Assembly (NCBI GenBank): GCA_045659745.1
Contig: JAZRCL010000070.1
Coordinates: 1 to 6,530, forward strand
Reading direction: 5' to 3'
DNA from: SVTX01 sp045659745
GTDB lineage: Bacteria; Bacillota; Clostridia; Oscillospirales; CAG-272
DNA: 6,530 nt
In this document: in pieces, positions 1 through 6,196 of the stretch
Position numbering within the stretch: position 1 is the stretch's first letter
How the letters are laid out: each line of letters begins with the position of its first letter
Position numbers and translations under genes: made by a program
The notes under the pieces: generated by a model
The model's input: the letters and a program-made list of their open reading frames with translations, nothing else
The model's database searches: none
Told to the model about the DNA's origin: nothing

Positions 1-110
1 GCGACAAGCTGATACCCGTCGGGAATATCCTTTTTGGAACAACCCGAAAAGCTCAGCACCGATATAATTATACAAAGTGTCAAAATTAAAATTCCAACTC
101 TTTTTTTCAA
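1..110 (-). CDS. Predicted lipoprotein, N-terminal part only (runs off the left edge)
   Basis: Thirty-six complete codons are visible on the minus strand. The N-terminus is a lipoprotein signal peptide: positive start (MKKR), a hydrophobic stretch at about residues 5-21 (VGILILTLCIIISVLSF), then SGC with the presumed lipidated Cys at residue 24, followed by SKKDIPDGYQLVA. Phe at -3 of the lipobox is less usual than Leu, but -2 Ser and -1 Gly fit. The start is TTG: the in-frame stop of the upstream gene lies seven codons before it, no ATG or GTG lies between, and a GAGG Shine-Dalgarno sits 9 bases upstream. Later in-frame TTG or GTG codons would remove the signal peptide. It follows the PLP-enzyme gene by only 18 bases, so it is probably the sixth gene of the operon. 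The mature domain is outside the window, so no function is assigned; secretion and membrane anchoring are inferred from the signal. Confidence 0.8.
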   Translation of the reverse strand, partial: MKKRVGILILTLCIIISVLSFSGCSKKDIPDGYQLV

Positions 111-118
111 TTTTATAT

Positions 119-123
119 ACCTC
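119..123 (-). promoter_or_regulatory. Ribosome binding site of the lipoprotein gene
   Basis: The minus strand reads AAAAAAGAGGTATATAAAA before TTG. GAGG (positions 123-120) sits 9 bases from the TTG at 110-108, in a purine-rich context. It decides the TTG start because no ATG or GTG is available between this site and the stop of the preceding gene. Confidence 0.65.
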
Positions 124-128
124 TTTTT

Positions 129-1394
129 TTATTTCTGTCCGTGCATAGACTCTGCCGCGGACATAATGCCAATTTTACCGCTCTCATAGGTAAGACCGCC
201 CTGGAAATACACCGTATAGGGAGGACGCATAGGACCGTCTGCCGAAAGCTCGATAGACGAGCCCTGTGTGAACGCTCCCGCCGCCATAATGACCTGACTT
301 GTATATCCGGGCATTTCCCATGGCTCGGGAGTGACAAAGGAATCCACGGGCGAGCCCTTCTGTATTCCTCTGCAGAAAGCACAAAGAAGCTCGGGAGACT
401 CAGTAATTACCGTCTGGATTATATCCGAGCGCTCCTCGTCCCAAGTAGGACTTACCTTGTATCCCATATTGCCGAATATGTGAGCCGCGAGATGCGCAGT
501 TTTAAGTGCCTGCGCGGTGGTGTGGGGCGCGTAGAAAAGACCTTTGTAAAGGCTCTTGTTCTGACCCATAGTAGCTCCGACCTCAAGTCCGCAGCCAACC
601 GACGTAAGTCTGTAAGATGCAAGCTCAACAGCGCGCGCAGTACCTGCGATATATCCGCCAACCTCTGCCATTCCGCCACCGGGATTTTTTATAAGCGAGC
701 CTATTATCATATCCGCGCCAACGTGCGTAGGCTCGTATTTTTCGGTAAACTCACCGTAGCAATTGTCAACGACCACGTACGTCTCGGGAGAAATGCTCTT
801 TACAAGCTTTACAAGCTCGCCTATTTCGGCAACCGTGAGTGTGCGTCTGTTAAGATAACCCTTTGAGCGCTGAACGAAAATCACCTTTACAGACTTGCCT
901 GTGGCAATATTTTCGGTAAGCACTCGTCCAATTGCCTCGAAATCCAGAGTTTTTTCATCTATAAGCTCTATCTGCGAGTATTTTACCCCGAAATCCGCGA
1001 GCGAGCCGTTGCCTACCTCGCCTGCAATTCCTATGACCTCCTCAAGAGTATCGTAGGGTTTACCCGCAACAGATACCATAAGGTCGCCGGGACGCAAAAG
1101 TCCGAAAAGACCGATAGTGAGCGCCTGCGTTCCGTTTACGATATTGTGGCGCACAAACGCCGCCTCGGCTCCCATCACCTCTGCCCAGATTCTGTCAAGA
1201 GTATCTCTGCCTCTGTCATCGTAGCCGTAGCCGCTTGTGGAGTCAAACATAGCAGTTGCAACTCTGTTCTCTCTGAACGAGTCCATTATTTTGTTTGTGT
1301 TATAAAAGGATACCTCGTCTATTTTTGCAAATATGGGGGCGAGGTCTGCCTCGGCCTTTGCCGTCAAATCAAGTATTGTCTGTGAAAAATTCAT
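129..1394 (-). CDS. PLP-dependent enzyme of the methionine gamma-lyase / 'aluminium resistance protein' family (COG4100, YnbB-like)
   Basis: A 421-residue protein, full length for this fold-type I PLP family. Seen in the sequence: DSTSGYGYDDRGRDTLD (51-67), which aligns with the family's N-terminal glycine-rich signature; VNGTQALTIGLFGLLRPGD (86-104) and VAGKPYDTLEEVIGI (109-123), the cofactor phosphate-side region; VVVDNCYGEF (207-216), with Asp210 the expected partner of the PLP pyridine nitrogen; SLIKNPGGG (233-241), where Lys236 is the expected Schiff-base lysine; and C-terminal GSSIELSADGPMRPPY with FQGGLTYESGKIG. The family is annotated as methionine gamma-lyase-like (cleaving sulfur amino acids to a 2-oxo acid, ammonia and a thiol), but for most members, including Bacillus YnbB, the substrate is unproven; 'aluminium resistance' is a legacy name. 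It is predicted cytoplasmic, with no signal peptide. ATG lies 11 bases after the last M42 gene, preceded by a modest GAAAGAG site, which suggests co-transcription with the peptidases. Confidence 0.93.
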   Translation of the reverse strand: MNFSQTILDLTAKAEADLAPIFAKIDEVSFYNTNKIMDSFRENRVATAMFDSTSGYGYDDRGRDTLDRIWAEVMGAEAAFVRHNIVNGTQALTIGLFGLLRPGDLMVSVAGKPYDTLEEVIGIAGEVGNGSLADFGVKYSQIELIDEKTLDFEAIGRVLTENIATGKSVKVIFVQRSKGYLNRRTLTVAEIGELVKLVKSISPETYVVVDNCYGEFTEKYEPTHVGADMIIGSLIKNPGGGMAEVGGYIAGTARAVELASYRLTSVGCGLEVGATMGQNKSLYKGLFYAPHTTAQALKTAHLAAHIFGNMGYKVSPTWDEERSDIIQTVITESPELLCAFCRGIQKGSPVDSFVTPEPWEMPGYTSQVIMAAGAFTQGSSIELSADGPMRPPYTVYFQGGLTYESGKIGIMSAAESMHGQK

Positions 1395-1405
1395 GTTGTA
1401 CTCTT

Positions 1406-2401
1406 TCAGATGTTTGCATCAAATACGATGGCAAGCTCAACGCAAGCCGCAACGTCGTTCATATCTATCATTTCAACGCCCGTGTGGATATAGCGGGTGG
1501 GAATGGAGATAGCTACCGCGCGCGAGCCGCCTCGAGCCATCTGCATAGACGAGGTGTCCGTGCCGCCGTATGTGAGTATCTCGCACTGATGCTCAATGTT
1601 GTTTTCCTTTGCAAGAGAGATAAGCTTCTGTGTTGTCTCCCAGTCGCAAATTACGGAATTGTCCTTAATCTTTATAGCCGCGCCGCCGCCAACAGAGCAA
1701 GCCATGGGCTTAGCACCGGGCACGTCACCCGTGCCCGTCACGTCAAACGCTACGCCAAAGTCGGGCTCGATAGCGTATGCCGCAGTCTTTGAGCCGCGAA
1801 CGCCTACCTCCTCCTGTACAGAGAAGCAGAAATAAAGGTCGTTATTGCAACCGCTCTCTGCAAGCTTTCTTGCAATCTCAATAAGGATAACACAGCCTAT
1901 TCTGTCATCCATAGGACGACCGCAGATCTTTCTGCCAATCTTTGTCACAGAGGACTCAAGGTTAAAGCAATCACCTATCTTTACCTTCTTTTCAGCATCC
2001 TTTTTGTCCTTTGCGCCGATGTCTATATATACCTTATCTGCCGCAATGTCTGCCGCCTTAACTCCCGCATCGGGAACAATAATGCCCTTAACGCCGTTCT
2101 CGGACACAACGTATCCGTATGCAGCCGCTACAAAGTTGATGCCGCCAATGGGACTGACTCTGATAAATCCTCTGTCGTCAATATGAGTGACTATGAAGCC
2201 TATTTCGTCCATATGAGCGCAAAGCATTACCTTCTTTTTGTTCTCGCCCTTTCCGTATTTTACGGCGATAAGGTTGCCCATAGCATCCTCCCAGACCTTG
2301 TCGGTAAGAGGAGCGATATAAGTCAGAATTTTATTTGATACAGAATTTTCTCTGCCCGAAACCGACGAGCAGGAATTCAATGATTTAAGTGTGTTAAGCA
2401 T
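1406..2401 (-). CDS. M42 family metallopeptidase (glutamyl aminopeptidase/endoglucanase-type), third copy of the tandem set
   Basis: A 331-residue cytoplasmic di-metal aminopeptidase that should remove N-terminal residues from peptides. M42 enzymes typically assemble into tetrahedral dodecamers that act on peptides rather than folded proteins. All expected catalytic motifs are present: AHMDE (62-66, His63 ligand), GRPMDDRIG (161-169, bridging Asp), QEEVG (196-200, catalytic base Glu197 and ligand Glu198), AFDVTGTGD (218-226, ligand Asp220), and PTRYIHT (301-307, ligand His306). The insert before VYIDIGA is short (IIVPDAGVKAADIAADK) and lacks the PPH or AIH motif of the other two copies, so this is a distinct subgroup rather than a recent duplicate. 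ATG is preceded by AAAGGA at 10-base spacing, and the gene begins 18 bases after the stop of copy two. Some M42 relatives are misnamed cellulase or endoglucanase; nothing here suggests a glycosidase. The substrate preference cannot be read from sequence. Confidence 0.94.
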   Translation of the reverse strand: MLNTLKSLNSCSSVSGRENSVSNKILTYIAPLTDKVWEDAMGNLIAVKYGKGENKKKVMLCAHMDEIGFIVTHIDDRGFIRVSPIGGINFVAAAYGYVVSENGVKGIIVPDAGVKAADIAADKVYIDIGAKDKKDAEKKVKIGDCFNLESSVTKIGRKICGRPMDDRIGCVILIEIARKLAESGCNNDLYFCFSVQEEVGVRGSKTAAYAIEPDFGVAFDVTGTGDVPGAKPMACSVGGGAAIKIKDNSVICDWETTQKLISLAKENNIEHQCEILTYGGTDTSSMQMARGGSRAVAISIPTRYIHTGVEMIDMNDVAACVELAIVFDANI

Positions 2402-2419
2402 TTATATAAATTCCTTTCT

Positions 2420-3496
2420 TTATAACTTGCCGCCTGCTACGAGCGCGTAGACAAGCTCTTTCATAGACTCAACGTCATCCGCGTGGACTACGTTTGATGC
2501 ACTGTGGATATATCTTGAGGGTGCGGATAGAGACAAAACCTTTACTCCCTTGCCGCTTCTCTGAATGTTTGCTGAGTCGTTTCCGCCCGAAATATATCTC
2601 TTTATCTGCGCCTTAATGCCCTTTATCTCAGCTACCGAAAGCGCGATCTCAACAATATTTCTGTCGTATATGGTGCTTCTGTCCATGAGGGATATTGCTC
2701 CACCCTCGCCAAGCTTTGCAACTCTGCTTGCTTCGGGCACACCGCAGATATCCGCAACCGCCGTGGACTCAAGAACTATAGCCGCATCGGGAGAAATAGT
2801 GTTCGCCGCAACGACCGCTCCCGAAATTCCTATCTCCTCGCAGCAGGTAAACGCGAAATAAACGTCATACTCAAGACCCTTATTGCTTTCGTGAAGCTGT
2901 CTCATTACGTCTATCATTATCGCGCAACCGAGTCTGTCGTCAAGAGCCTTGCCCTTGATAAGCTTGTCCTCTGCTCCAAAGCGAACGAAATCCGAGTCAA
3001 ATACACCGACGTCGCCTACCTCAACATATTCTCTCGCCTCTGCCTCGCTTGATGCGCCGATATCAATATACATCTTGCTTATGGGTACGACCTTTGTGCG
3101 CTCCTCGGCGGTCTGCATGTGTATTGCCTTTGCAGAAATAATTCCGTTTATTCTCTTGTCGCCCTCGCCGATAACTACTCTCTTGTCAAGCAACACCGTG
3201 GGGGATATTCCGCCAACAGTCATAAATTTGAGATAGCCCTCCTCGGTAATGTCCGAGACCATAACGCCGACCTCGTCCATATGGGCGCATATCATAACCT
3301 TTTTGGGCGATTCGGAGTTATACTCTATTCCTCTACCCGATACCTTTGCGATAATATTACCTACCCTGTCGCGTGTGTAGGAATCGCAATCTCCCTCTAT
3401 CTGACTTACTATAAAGTCTGCGACCTCGCCCTCACAGCCCGAAGGCCCGAAAATAAGGCTTAATTTTTCAAGAAGTTCAAAACCTGTGTATTTCAT
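2420..3496 (-). CDS. M42 family metallopeptidase, second copy of the tandem set
   Basis: A 358-residue predicted cytoplasmic metallo-aminopeptidase, of normal length for M42. Motifs seen: AHMDEVG (71-77, His72), GKALDDRLG (182-190), CCEEIG (218-223, base Glu220 and ligand Glu221), VLESTAVADICG (241-252), and SRYIHS (327-332, His331). At the position where the two neighbours have Asp (AFD, VMD), this copy has Glu243; Glu is tolerated as a metal ligand in co-catalytic peptidases and occurs in other M42 members as far as I recall. The insert carries AKAIHMQTAEERTK (122-135), the usual M42 region near the active site and oligomer interface. Its ATG overlaps the stop of copy one by 4 bases (ATGA), and a strong GGAGGTG site lies 10 bases upstream inside copy one, so translational coupling is likely. 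The substrate is unknown; a role in peptide trimming is inferred from the family. Confidence 0.94.
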   Translation of the reverse strand: MKYTGFELLEKLSLIFGPSGCEGEVADFIVSQIEGDCDSYTRDRVGNIIAKVSGRGIEYNSESPKKVMICAHMDEVGVMVSDITEEGYLKFMTVGGISPTVLLDKRVVIGEGDKRINGIISAKAIHMQTAEERTKVVPISKMYIDIGASSEAEAREYVEVGDVGVFDSDFVRFGAEDKLIKGKALDDRLGCAIMIDVMRQLHESNKGLEYDVYFAFTCCEEIGISGAVVAANTISPDAAIVLESTAVADICGVPEASRVAKLGEGGAISLMDRSTIYDRNIVEIALSVAEIKGIKAQIKRYISGGNDSANIQRSGKGVKVLSLSAPSRYIHSASNVVHADDVESMKELVYALVAGGKL

Positions 3497-4536
3497 CTTT
3501 TGAACACCTCCGAAATTTCCTTGGATTTTATAAACTCACAAACGAAATCCGAAAGAGCCTGCGCATCATCAAGAGACAGAACCTCGTTTGAGGTGTGCAT
3601 ATTTCGAAGAGGAAGACTTGCAAGCACGGTAGGGATACCGTCGCGTGCAATTCCCGTCTTGTTTGCATCAGTTCCCGTATTGCCGGGCTCTGCGTGAAGA
3701 GTGTATTTTATGCCATTCTCGTCGCAAATCGCACGGGACATCTTCGTCAGCGCTCTGTTTGTCACCGCAGACACGGAAATCGCAATTCCGCTACCGATAA
3801 TGCTCCATTTTTTACCCTCGACACCGGGCACCCATGAATTCGTCACATCCATGACAAGCGCATAGTCGGGGTTGATGCTATAAGCAGAGGTAGCCGCGCC
3901 AAAGCCGCCGACCTCCTCGCGAGTGGTAAATGCAAAATATACGTCGCCCGCAAGCTCGCTTGCATCCGTGTTTGCTATGGCATAAACCGCGCAAGCACCG
4001 CAAGCCTTGTCGTCAAACGCCTTGCCCGCAAGTCTGCCGCCGAGAAGCTCAGTATATTTGGGCTTAAAGCCTATGGGCGTACCGATAGGGCAAATTTCTT
4101 CAAGCTCTTCCTTCGACAGTCCTGTGTCTATGAGTATTGATCCTATTTCCTTTGCCTTGTCTGCGTCCTTGGGGTTTGTAAGGTGCGGGGGTGTGGAGCA
4201 AATTACGCCATACACCTCGCGCTTGCCGTATATTATAACCTCTGCCGACTGCAATATCTTGGAGTCAACTCCGCCAATATTGGCAACTGACAGAAAACCG
4301 CCCTCGTGTATGTCATATACGATAAGTCCTATCTCGTCAAAGTGACAGTCTATCATAATTTTGGGAGCATTTTCTCTGCCGCATCTCTTTATAAAGACAT
4401 GGCTTCCTATCTTGTCCGTATAGCTCTCGTCAAACAAATCTCCGATAAGAGATTTCAGCTTGTCCGCGCTATATCTCTCGTTTCCCGTCACCGACATCAG
4501 CGACGAGAGCGAGATTATAAGCTCTTTAAGTTCCAT
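3493..4536 (-). CDS. M42 family metallopeptidase, first and most divergent copy of the tandem set
   Basis: A 347-residue predicted cytoplasmic M42 peptidase. The metal and catalytic residues are in place, but the motifs differ from the two neighbours: CHFDEIG (64-70, His65 and Asp67) in place of AHMDE; GKAFDDKACG (171-180), with DDK in place of DDR; REEVG (206-210, Glu207 base, Glu208 ligand); VMDVTNSWVPG (228-238, Asp230); and LRNMHTSNE (310-318, His314) in place of the TRYIHT type. The insert contains CSTPPHLTNPKDADKAKEIG (113-132), with the PPHL motif common in one M42 subgroup. It is the first peptidase gene after murD, 18 bases from the murD stop; its ATG is preceded by GAGAGGA at about 9 bases, and its stop overlaps the next ATG. 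Whether it is an active aminopeptidase or a specialised subunit of a mixed oligomer cannot be decided here; preservation of the ligands favours activity. Confidence 0.93.
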   Translation of the reverse strand: MELKELIISLSSLMSVTGNERYSADKLKSLIGDLFDESYTDKIGSHVFIKRCGRENAPKIMIDCHFDEIGLIVYDIHEGGFLSVANIGGVDSKILQSAEVIIYGKREVYGVICSTPPHLTNPKDADKAKEIGSILIDTGLSKEELEEICPIGTPIGFKPKYTELLGGRLAGKAFDDKACGACAVYAIANTDASELAGDVYFAFTTREEVGGFGAATSAYSINPDYALVMDVTNSWVPGVEGKKWSIIGSGIAISVSAVTNRALTKMSRAICDENGIKYTLHAEPGNTGTDANKTGIARDGIPTVLASLPLRNMHTSNEVLSLDDAQALSDFVCEFIKSKEISEVFKR

Positions 4537-4554
4537 TTGTTTTTTTCCTCTCGT

Positions 4555-5991
4555 TTATTTAAGTTCATTTACTATCTTTTTGAAGTAATCTCCGCGTTCC
4601 TCAAAGTTTTTGAAGGCATCAAAGCTCGTGCAGGCGGGAGATAGGAGCACTATGTCGCCATCGTCCGCAAGTGCTCTTGCCGCCACGACAGCGTCTGCAA
4701 AGTCAGGCACAAGTCGCACACAAAGCTCTGCGGGGTCATATTGGGGGCAAGCCTCTATATCCTTCTTTATCTCTTGCGCGGTCGCGCCCGTAAGCACCAC
4801 AGCCTTTACAGACTCACAAAGGTCGTTTGCCAATGAGGTGAACGGTATTCCCTTTCCCTTTCCGCCGCAGATAATGACGGGCTTTTTAGGGAGCGCCGAG
4901 ATTGCCGCGTGGGTACGCGATGGGCTGGAGTCAATCGAGCTGTTGTAGTATTTCACTCCGTCAAGCTCACGCACAAATTCAAGTCTGTGAGGTACTCCGC
5001 CAAACTCACGCGCGATGGGCGGGATAAGCTCGCGCGACACGTAGCCGTCCGTAATGGCTATCGCTGCCATATAATTTTCCACGTTATGTCTGCCGGGAAG
5101 CTTTATGTCGGATATATTCAGTATTTTCTCCCTACCGCCGTAAAGTGATTCTTTAACTATTACTCCGCCTCTTTCGTAAATTGCCGCGCAGTTTCTCTTG
5201 TATGGTGGCACAATGGCATCGTACGAGTTCTTTCTTGACGAAAAATAAGTTATCGGCAGGTCAATATTTTTTGCTATCTCACAGGTGACACTGTTTTCCG
5301 CATTTGTCACAAGAGCCGAAGCGGGCTTGTGCATACAGATATTGGTTTTTGCCTGTATGTATTCCTCATATCCACCCTTGTGCCAGTCAAGGTGGTTGGG
5401 AGATATGTTAGTAATTATCGCTCTGTCGGGCGAGCGACGCATTGTCATAAGCTGGAATGACGAAAGCTCCACGACTGCGAAATCGTCGGACGTCATCTGT
5501 TCAACAAGCGGAAGCAGAGGTGTTCCAATATTTCCACCCACATACGCACGTCCCTTGCCGCGCTTTTTGCACTCGGCTTCAAGAAGCATATATGTCAGAG
5601 TCGTAGTAGTTGTCTTGCCGTCAGAGCCCGTGATGCCGAAGATTTTCGCATCGGTCAGCTCAAAGAAAAGCTCCATTTCGCTTGTCAGTATTGCACCCTG
5701 CTTTACCGCCGCCACAATTTCAGGCAGGTCGGGGCGAAAACCGGGCGAGCGGAAGATAAAGTCTCCGTCAAGTCCCGAAAGATAATTCTCGCCAAGCACA
5801 AATTTAACGCCAAGCTCGGAGAGTGCCTTTGCTTCCTCACTTTGCGAAAGGGATATATCCTTGTCGTGCACCGTGACACTCGCGCCGTATTTTAGCAGAA
5901 ACGGAACGAGCGGGCGATTAGATTTTCCAAAGCCCAGAACGTGACACGACGATTTATTTATTTTTTTCAAAATCGCAGATTGATTTTTCAA
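4555..5991 (-). CDS. murD: UDP-N-acetylmuramoyl-L-alanine--D-glutamate ligase (MurD)
   Basis: A 478-residue cytoplasmic Mur ligase that adds D-glutamate to UDP-MurNAc-L-Ala using ATP, in peptidoglycan precursor synthesis. N-terminal nucleotide-binding domain: HVLGFGKSNRPLVPFL (17-32) and FRSPGF (80-85). Central ATPase domain: GITGSDGKTTTTTL P-loop (119-132, Lys126), GGNIG (152-156), VELSSFQL (174-181, Glu175), ISPNHLDWH (196-204, His200), and QAKTNI (213-218), whose Lys215 aligns with the carbamylated lysine of E. coli MurD. C-terminal domain: VPHRLEFV (333-340), YYNSSIDSSPSRT (348-360), CGGKGKG (375-381) and SPACTSFDAFKNFEERGDYF (451-470). Where proteobacterial MurD has NDSKATN, this protein has NSSIDSS, which I believe is a clostridial form rather than damage. 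The start is TTG: an in-frame TAG lies seven codons upstream, and the nearby ATG at 5996-5994 is in another frame and hits TGA at once. It is the first gene of the minus-strand operon. Confidence 0.96.
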   Translation of the reverse strand: MKNQSAILKKINKSSCHVLGFGKSNRPLVPFLLKYGASVTVHDKDISLSQSEEAKALSELGVKFVLGENYLSGLDGDFIFRSPGFRPDLPEIVAAVKQGAILTSEMELFFELTDAKIFGITGSDGKTTTTTLTYMLLEAECKKRGKGRAYVGGNIGTPLLPLVEQMTSDDFAVVELSSFQLMTMRRSPDRAIITNISPNHLDWHKGGYEEYIQAKTNICMHKPASALVTNAENSVTCEIAKNIDLPITYFSSRKNSYDAIVPPYKRNCAAIYERGGVIVKESLYGGREKILNISDIKLPGRHNVENYMAAIAITDGYVSRELIPPIAREFGGVPHRLEFVRELDGVKYYNSSIDSSPSRTHAAISALPKKPVIICGGKGKGIPFTSLANDLCESVKAVVLTGATAQEIKKDIEACPQYDPAELCVRLVPDFADAVVAARALADDGDIVLLSPACTSFDAFKNFEERGDYFKKIVNELK

Positions 5992-5998
5992 AACATTG

Positions 5999-6003
5999 CC
6001 CCC
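5999..6003 (-). promoter_or_regulatory. Ribosome binding site deciding the murD TTG start
   Basis: The minus strand reads TTTGGGGGCAATGTT before TTG. The GGGGG run is one mismatch from GGAGG and lies 7 bases from the TTG at 5991-5989. The next in-frame candidate, the TTG of Leu8, has no purine-rich site before it. With a TAG just upstream in frame, this is the only well-supported start. Confidence 0.5.
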
Positions 6004-6051
6004 AAACTCTATTTCTGCAACAATCTAGTCTTCGCAGATAATACTCTTTAT

Positions 6052-6080
6052 ATTATATAATATTTATTCCAATCTTGCAA
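6052..6080 (-). promoter_or_regulatory. Sigma-A type promoter for the murD-peptidase operon
   Basis: On the minus strand, TTGCAA (6080-6075, 4 of 6 to TTGACA) and a perfect TATAAT (6057-6052) are separated by exactly 17 bases. Transcription would begin near 6045, leaving a leader of about 55 bases before the murD TTG. I see no strong hairpin, riboswitch or attenuator in that leader. This is the only good promoter I found upstream of the six minus-strand genes, so it may drive all of them. Confidence 0.7.
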
Positions 6081-6090
6081 GTATAATCAC

Positions 6091-6139
6091 AAAAAAATTT
6101 CAAAAAATCCGAAAAATACCCTTTTCAAACCCAAAAAAA
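6091..6139. promoter_or_regulatory. Helically phased A-tracts upstream of and overlapping the topoisomerase promoter
   Basis: Runs of A occur at 6091-6097, 6102-6107, 6112-6116 and 6133-6139, with a T run at 6122-6125. Their centres lie at roughly 6094, 6104.5, 6114, 6123.5 and 6136, that is, about one helical turn apart for the first four. Phased A-tracts are known to give intrinsic curvature and can act as UP-like elements for RNA polymerase. The curvature and any regulatory effect are inferred; AT-rich intergenic DNA can show this by chance. Confidence 0.4.
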
Positions 6140-6150
6140 TCTGCTATAAT
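6122..6150 (+). promoter_or_regulatory. Extended -10 sigma-A type promoter for the topoisomerase B-subunit gene
   Basis: The plus strand carries TTTTCA (6122-6127, 4 of 6 to TTGACA), a 17-base spacer, and a perfect TATAAT (6145-6150) preceded by TG at 6142-6143, giving an extended -10 TGCTATAAT. Transcription would start near 6157, leaving a leader of about 40 bases with no evident structure. The -35 element is weak, but the extended -10 and the A-rich upstream DNA can compensate. Confidence 0.75.
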
Positions 6151-6182
6151 GATAGTTGGTGAATTATTTGACTATTAACATA

Positions 6183-6188
6183 AAGGAG
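6183..6188 (+). promoter_or_regulatory. Ribosome binding site of the topoisomerase gene
   Basis: AAGGAG lies 8 bases before the ATG at 6197, a near-ideal Shine-Dalgarno. It fixes the start shown for the plus-strand gene. Confidence 0.85.
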
Positions 6189-6196
6189 ACGACCGA

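Noticed and set aside
101..130. T runs between the PLP-enzyme and lipoprotein genes as a plus-strand terminator
   Set aside because: No stem-loop precedes them. They are the complement of the A-rich Shine-Dalgarno context and the lysine codons at the lipoprotein start.
141..866. Long plus-strand open frame opposite the PLP-enzyme gene
   Set aside because: Its product has no recognisable motif and it lies entirely antisense to a strongly conserved, full-length gene. It is a codon-bias shadow, as are the other plus-strand frames at 1146-1792, 1845-2186, 2565-3463, 3500-3837, 4007-4948 and 5285-5785.
1406..2401. Endoglucanase or cellulase (CelM/FrvX-type name) for the M42 genes
   Set aside because: All M42 metal ligands and the catalytic Glu are present and no glycoside hydrolase motif is visible. 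The cellulase name is a historical misannotation in this family.
1406..4536. Tandem repeat or recent triplication of one M42 gene
   Set aside because: Similarity is confined to catalytic motifs. Lengths, inserts and flanking residues differ too much for a recent duplication, and I saw no long shared nucleotide stretches.
5994..5996. ATG just upstream of murD as its start codon
   Set aside because: On the minus strand this ATG is followed by TTT TGA, so it stops after two codons and is out of frame with MurD. TTG at 5991 is the supported start.
6082..6087. A second perfect TATAAT on the plus strand
   Set aside because: No -35-like hexamer lies 16-18 bases upstream and there is no TG extension, and a much better promoter sits at 6122-6150.
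6091..6107. T-rich runs on the minus strand as an intrinsic terminator
   Set aside because: There is no GC-rich inverted repeat before the T runs, and no minus-strand gene is known upstream to end here. The runs are better read as promoter-region A-tracts.
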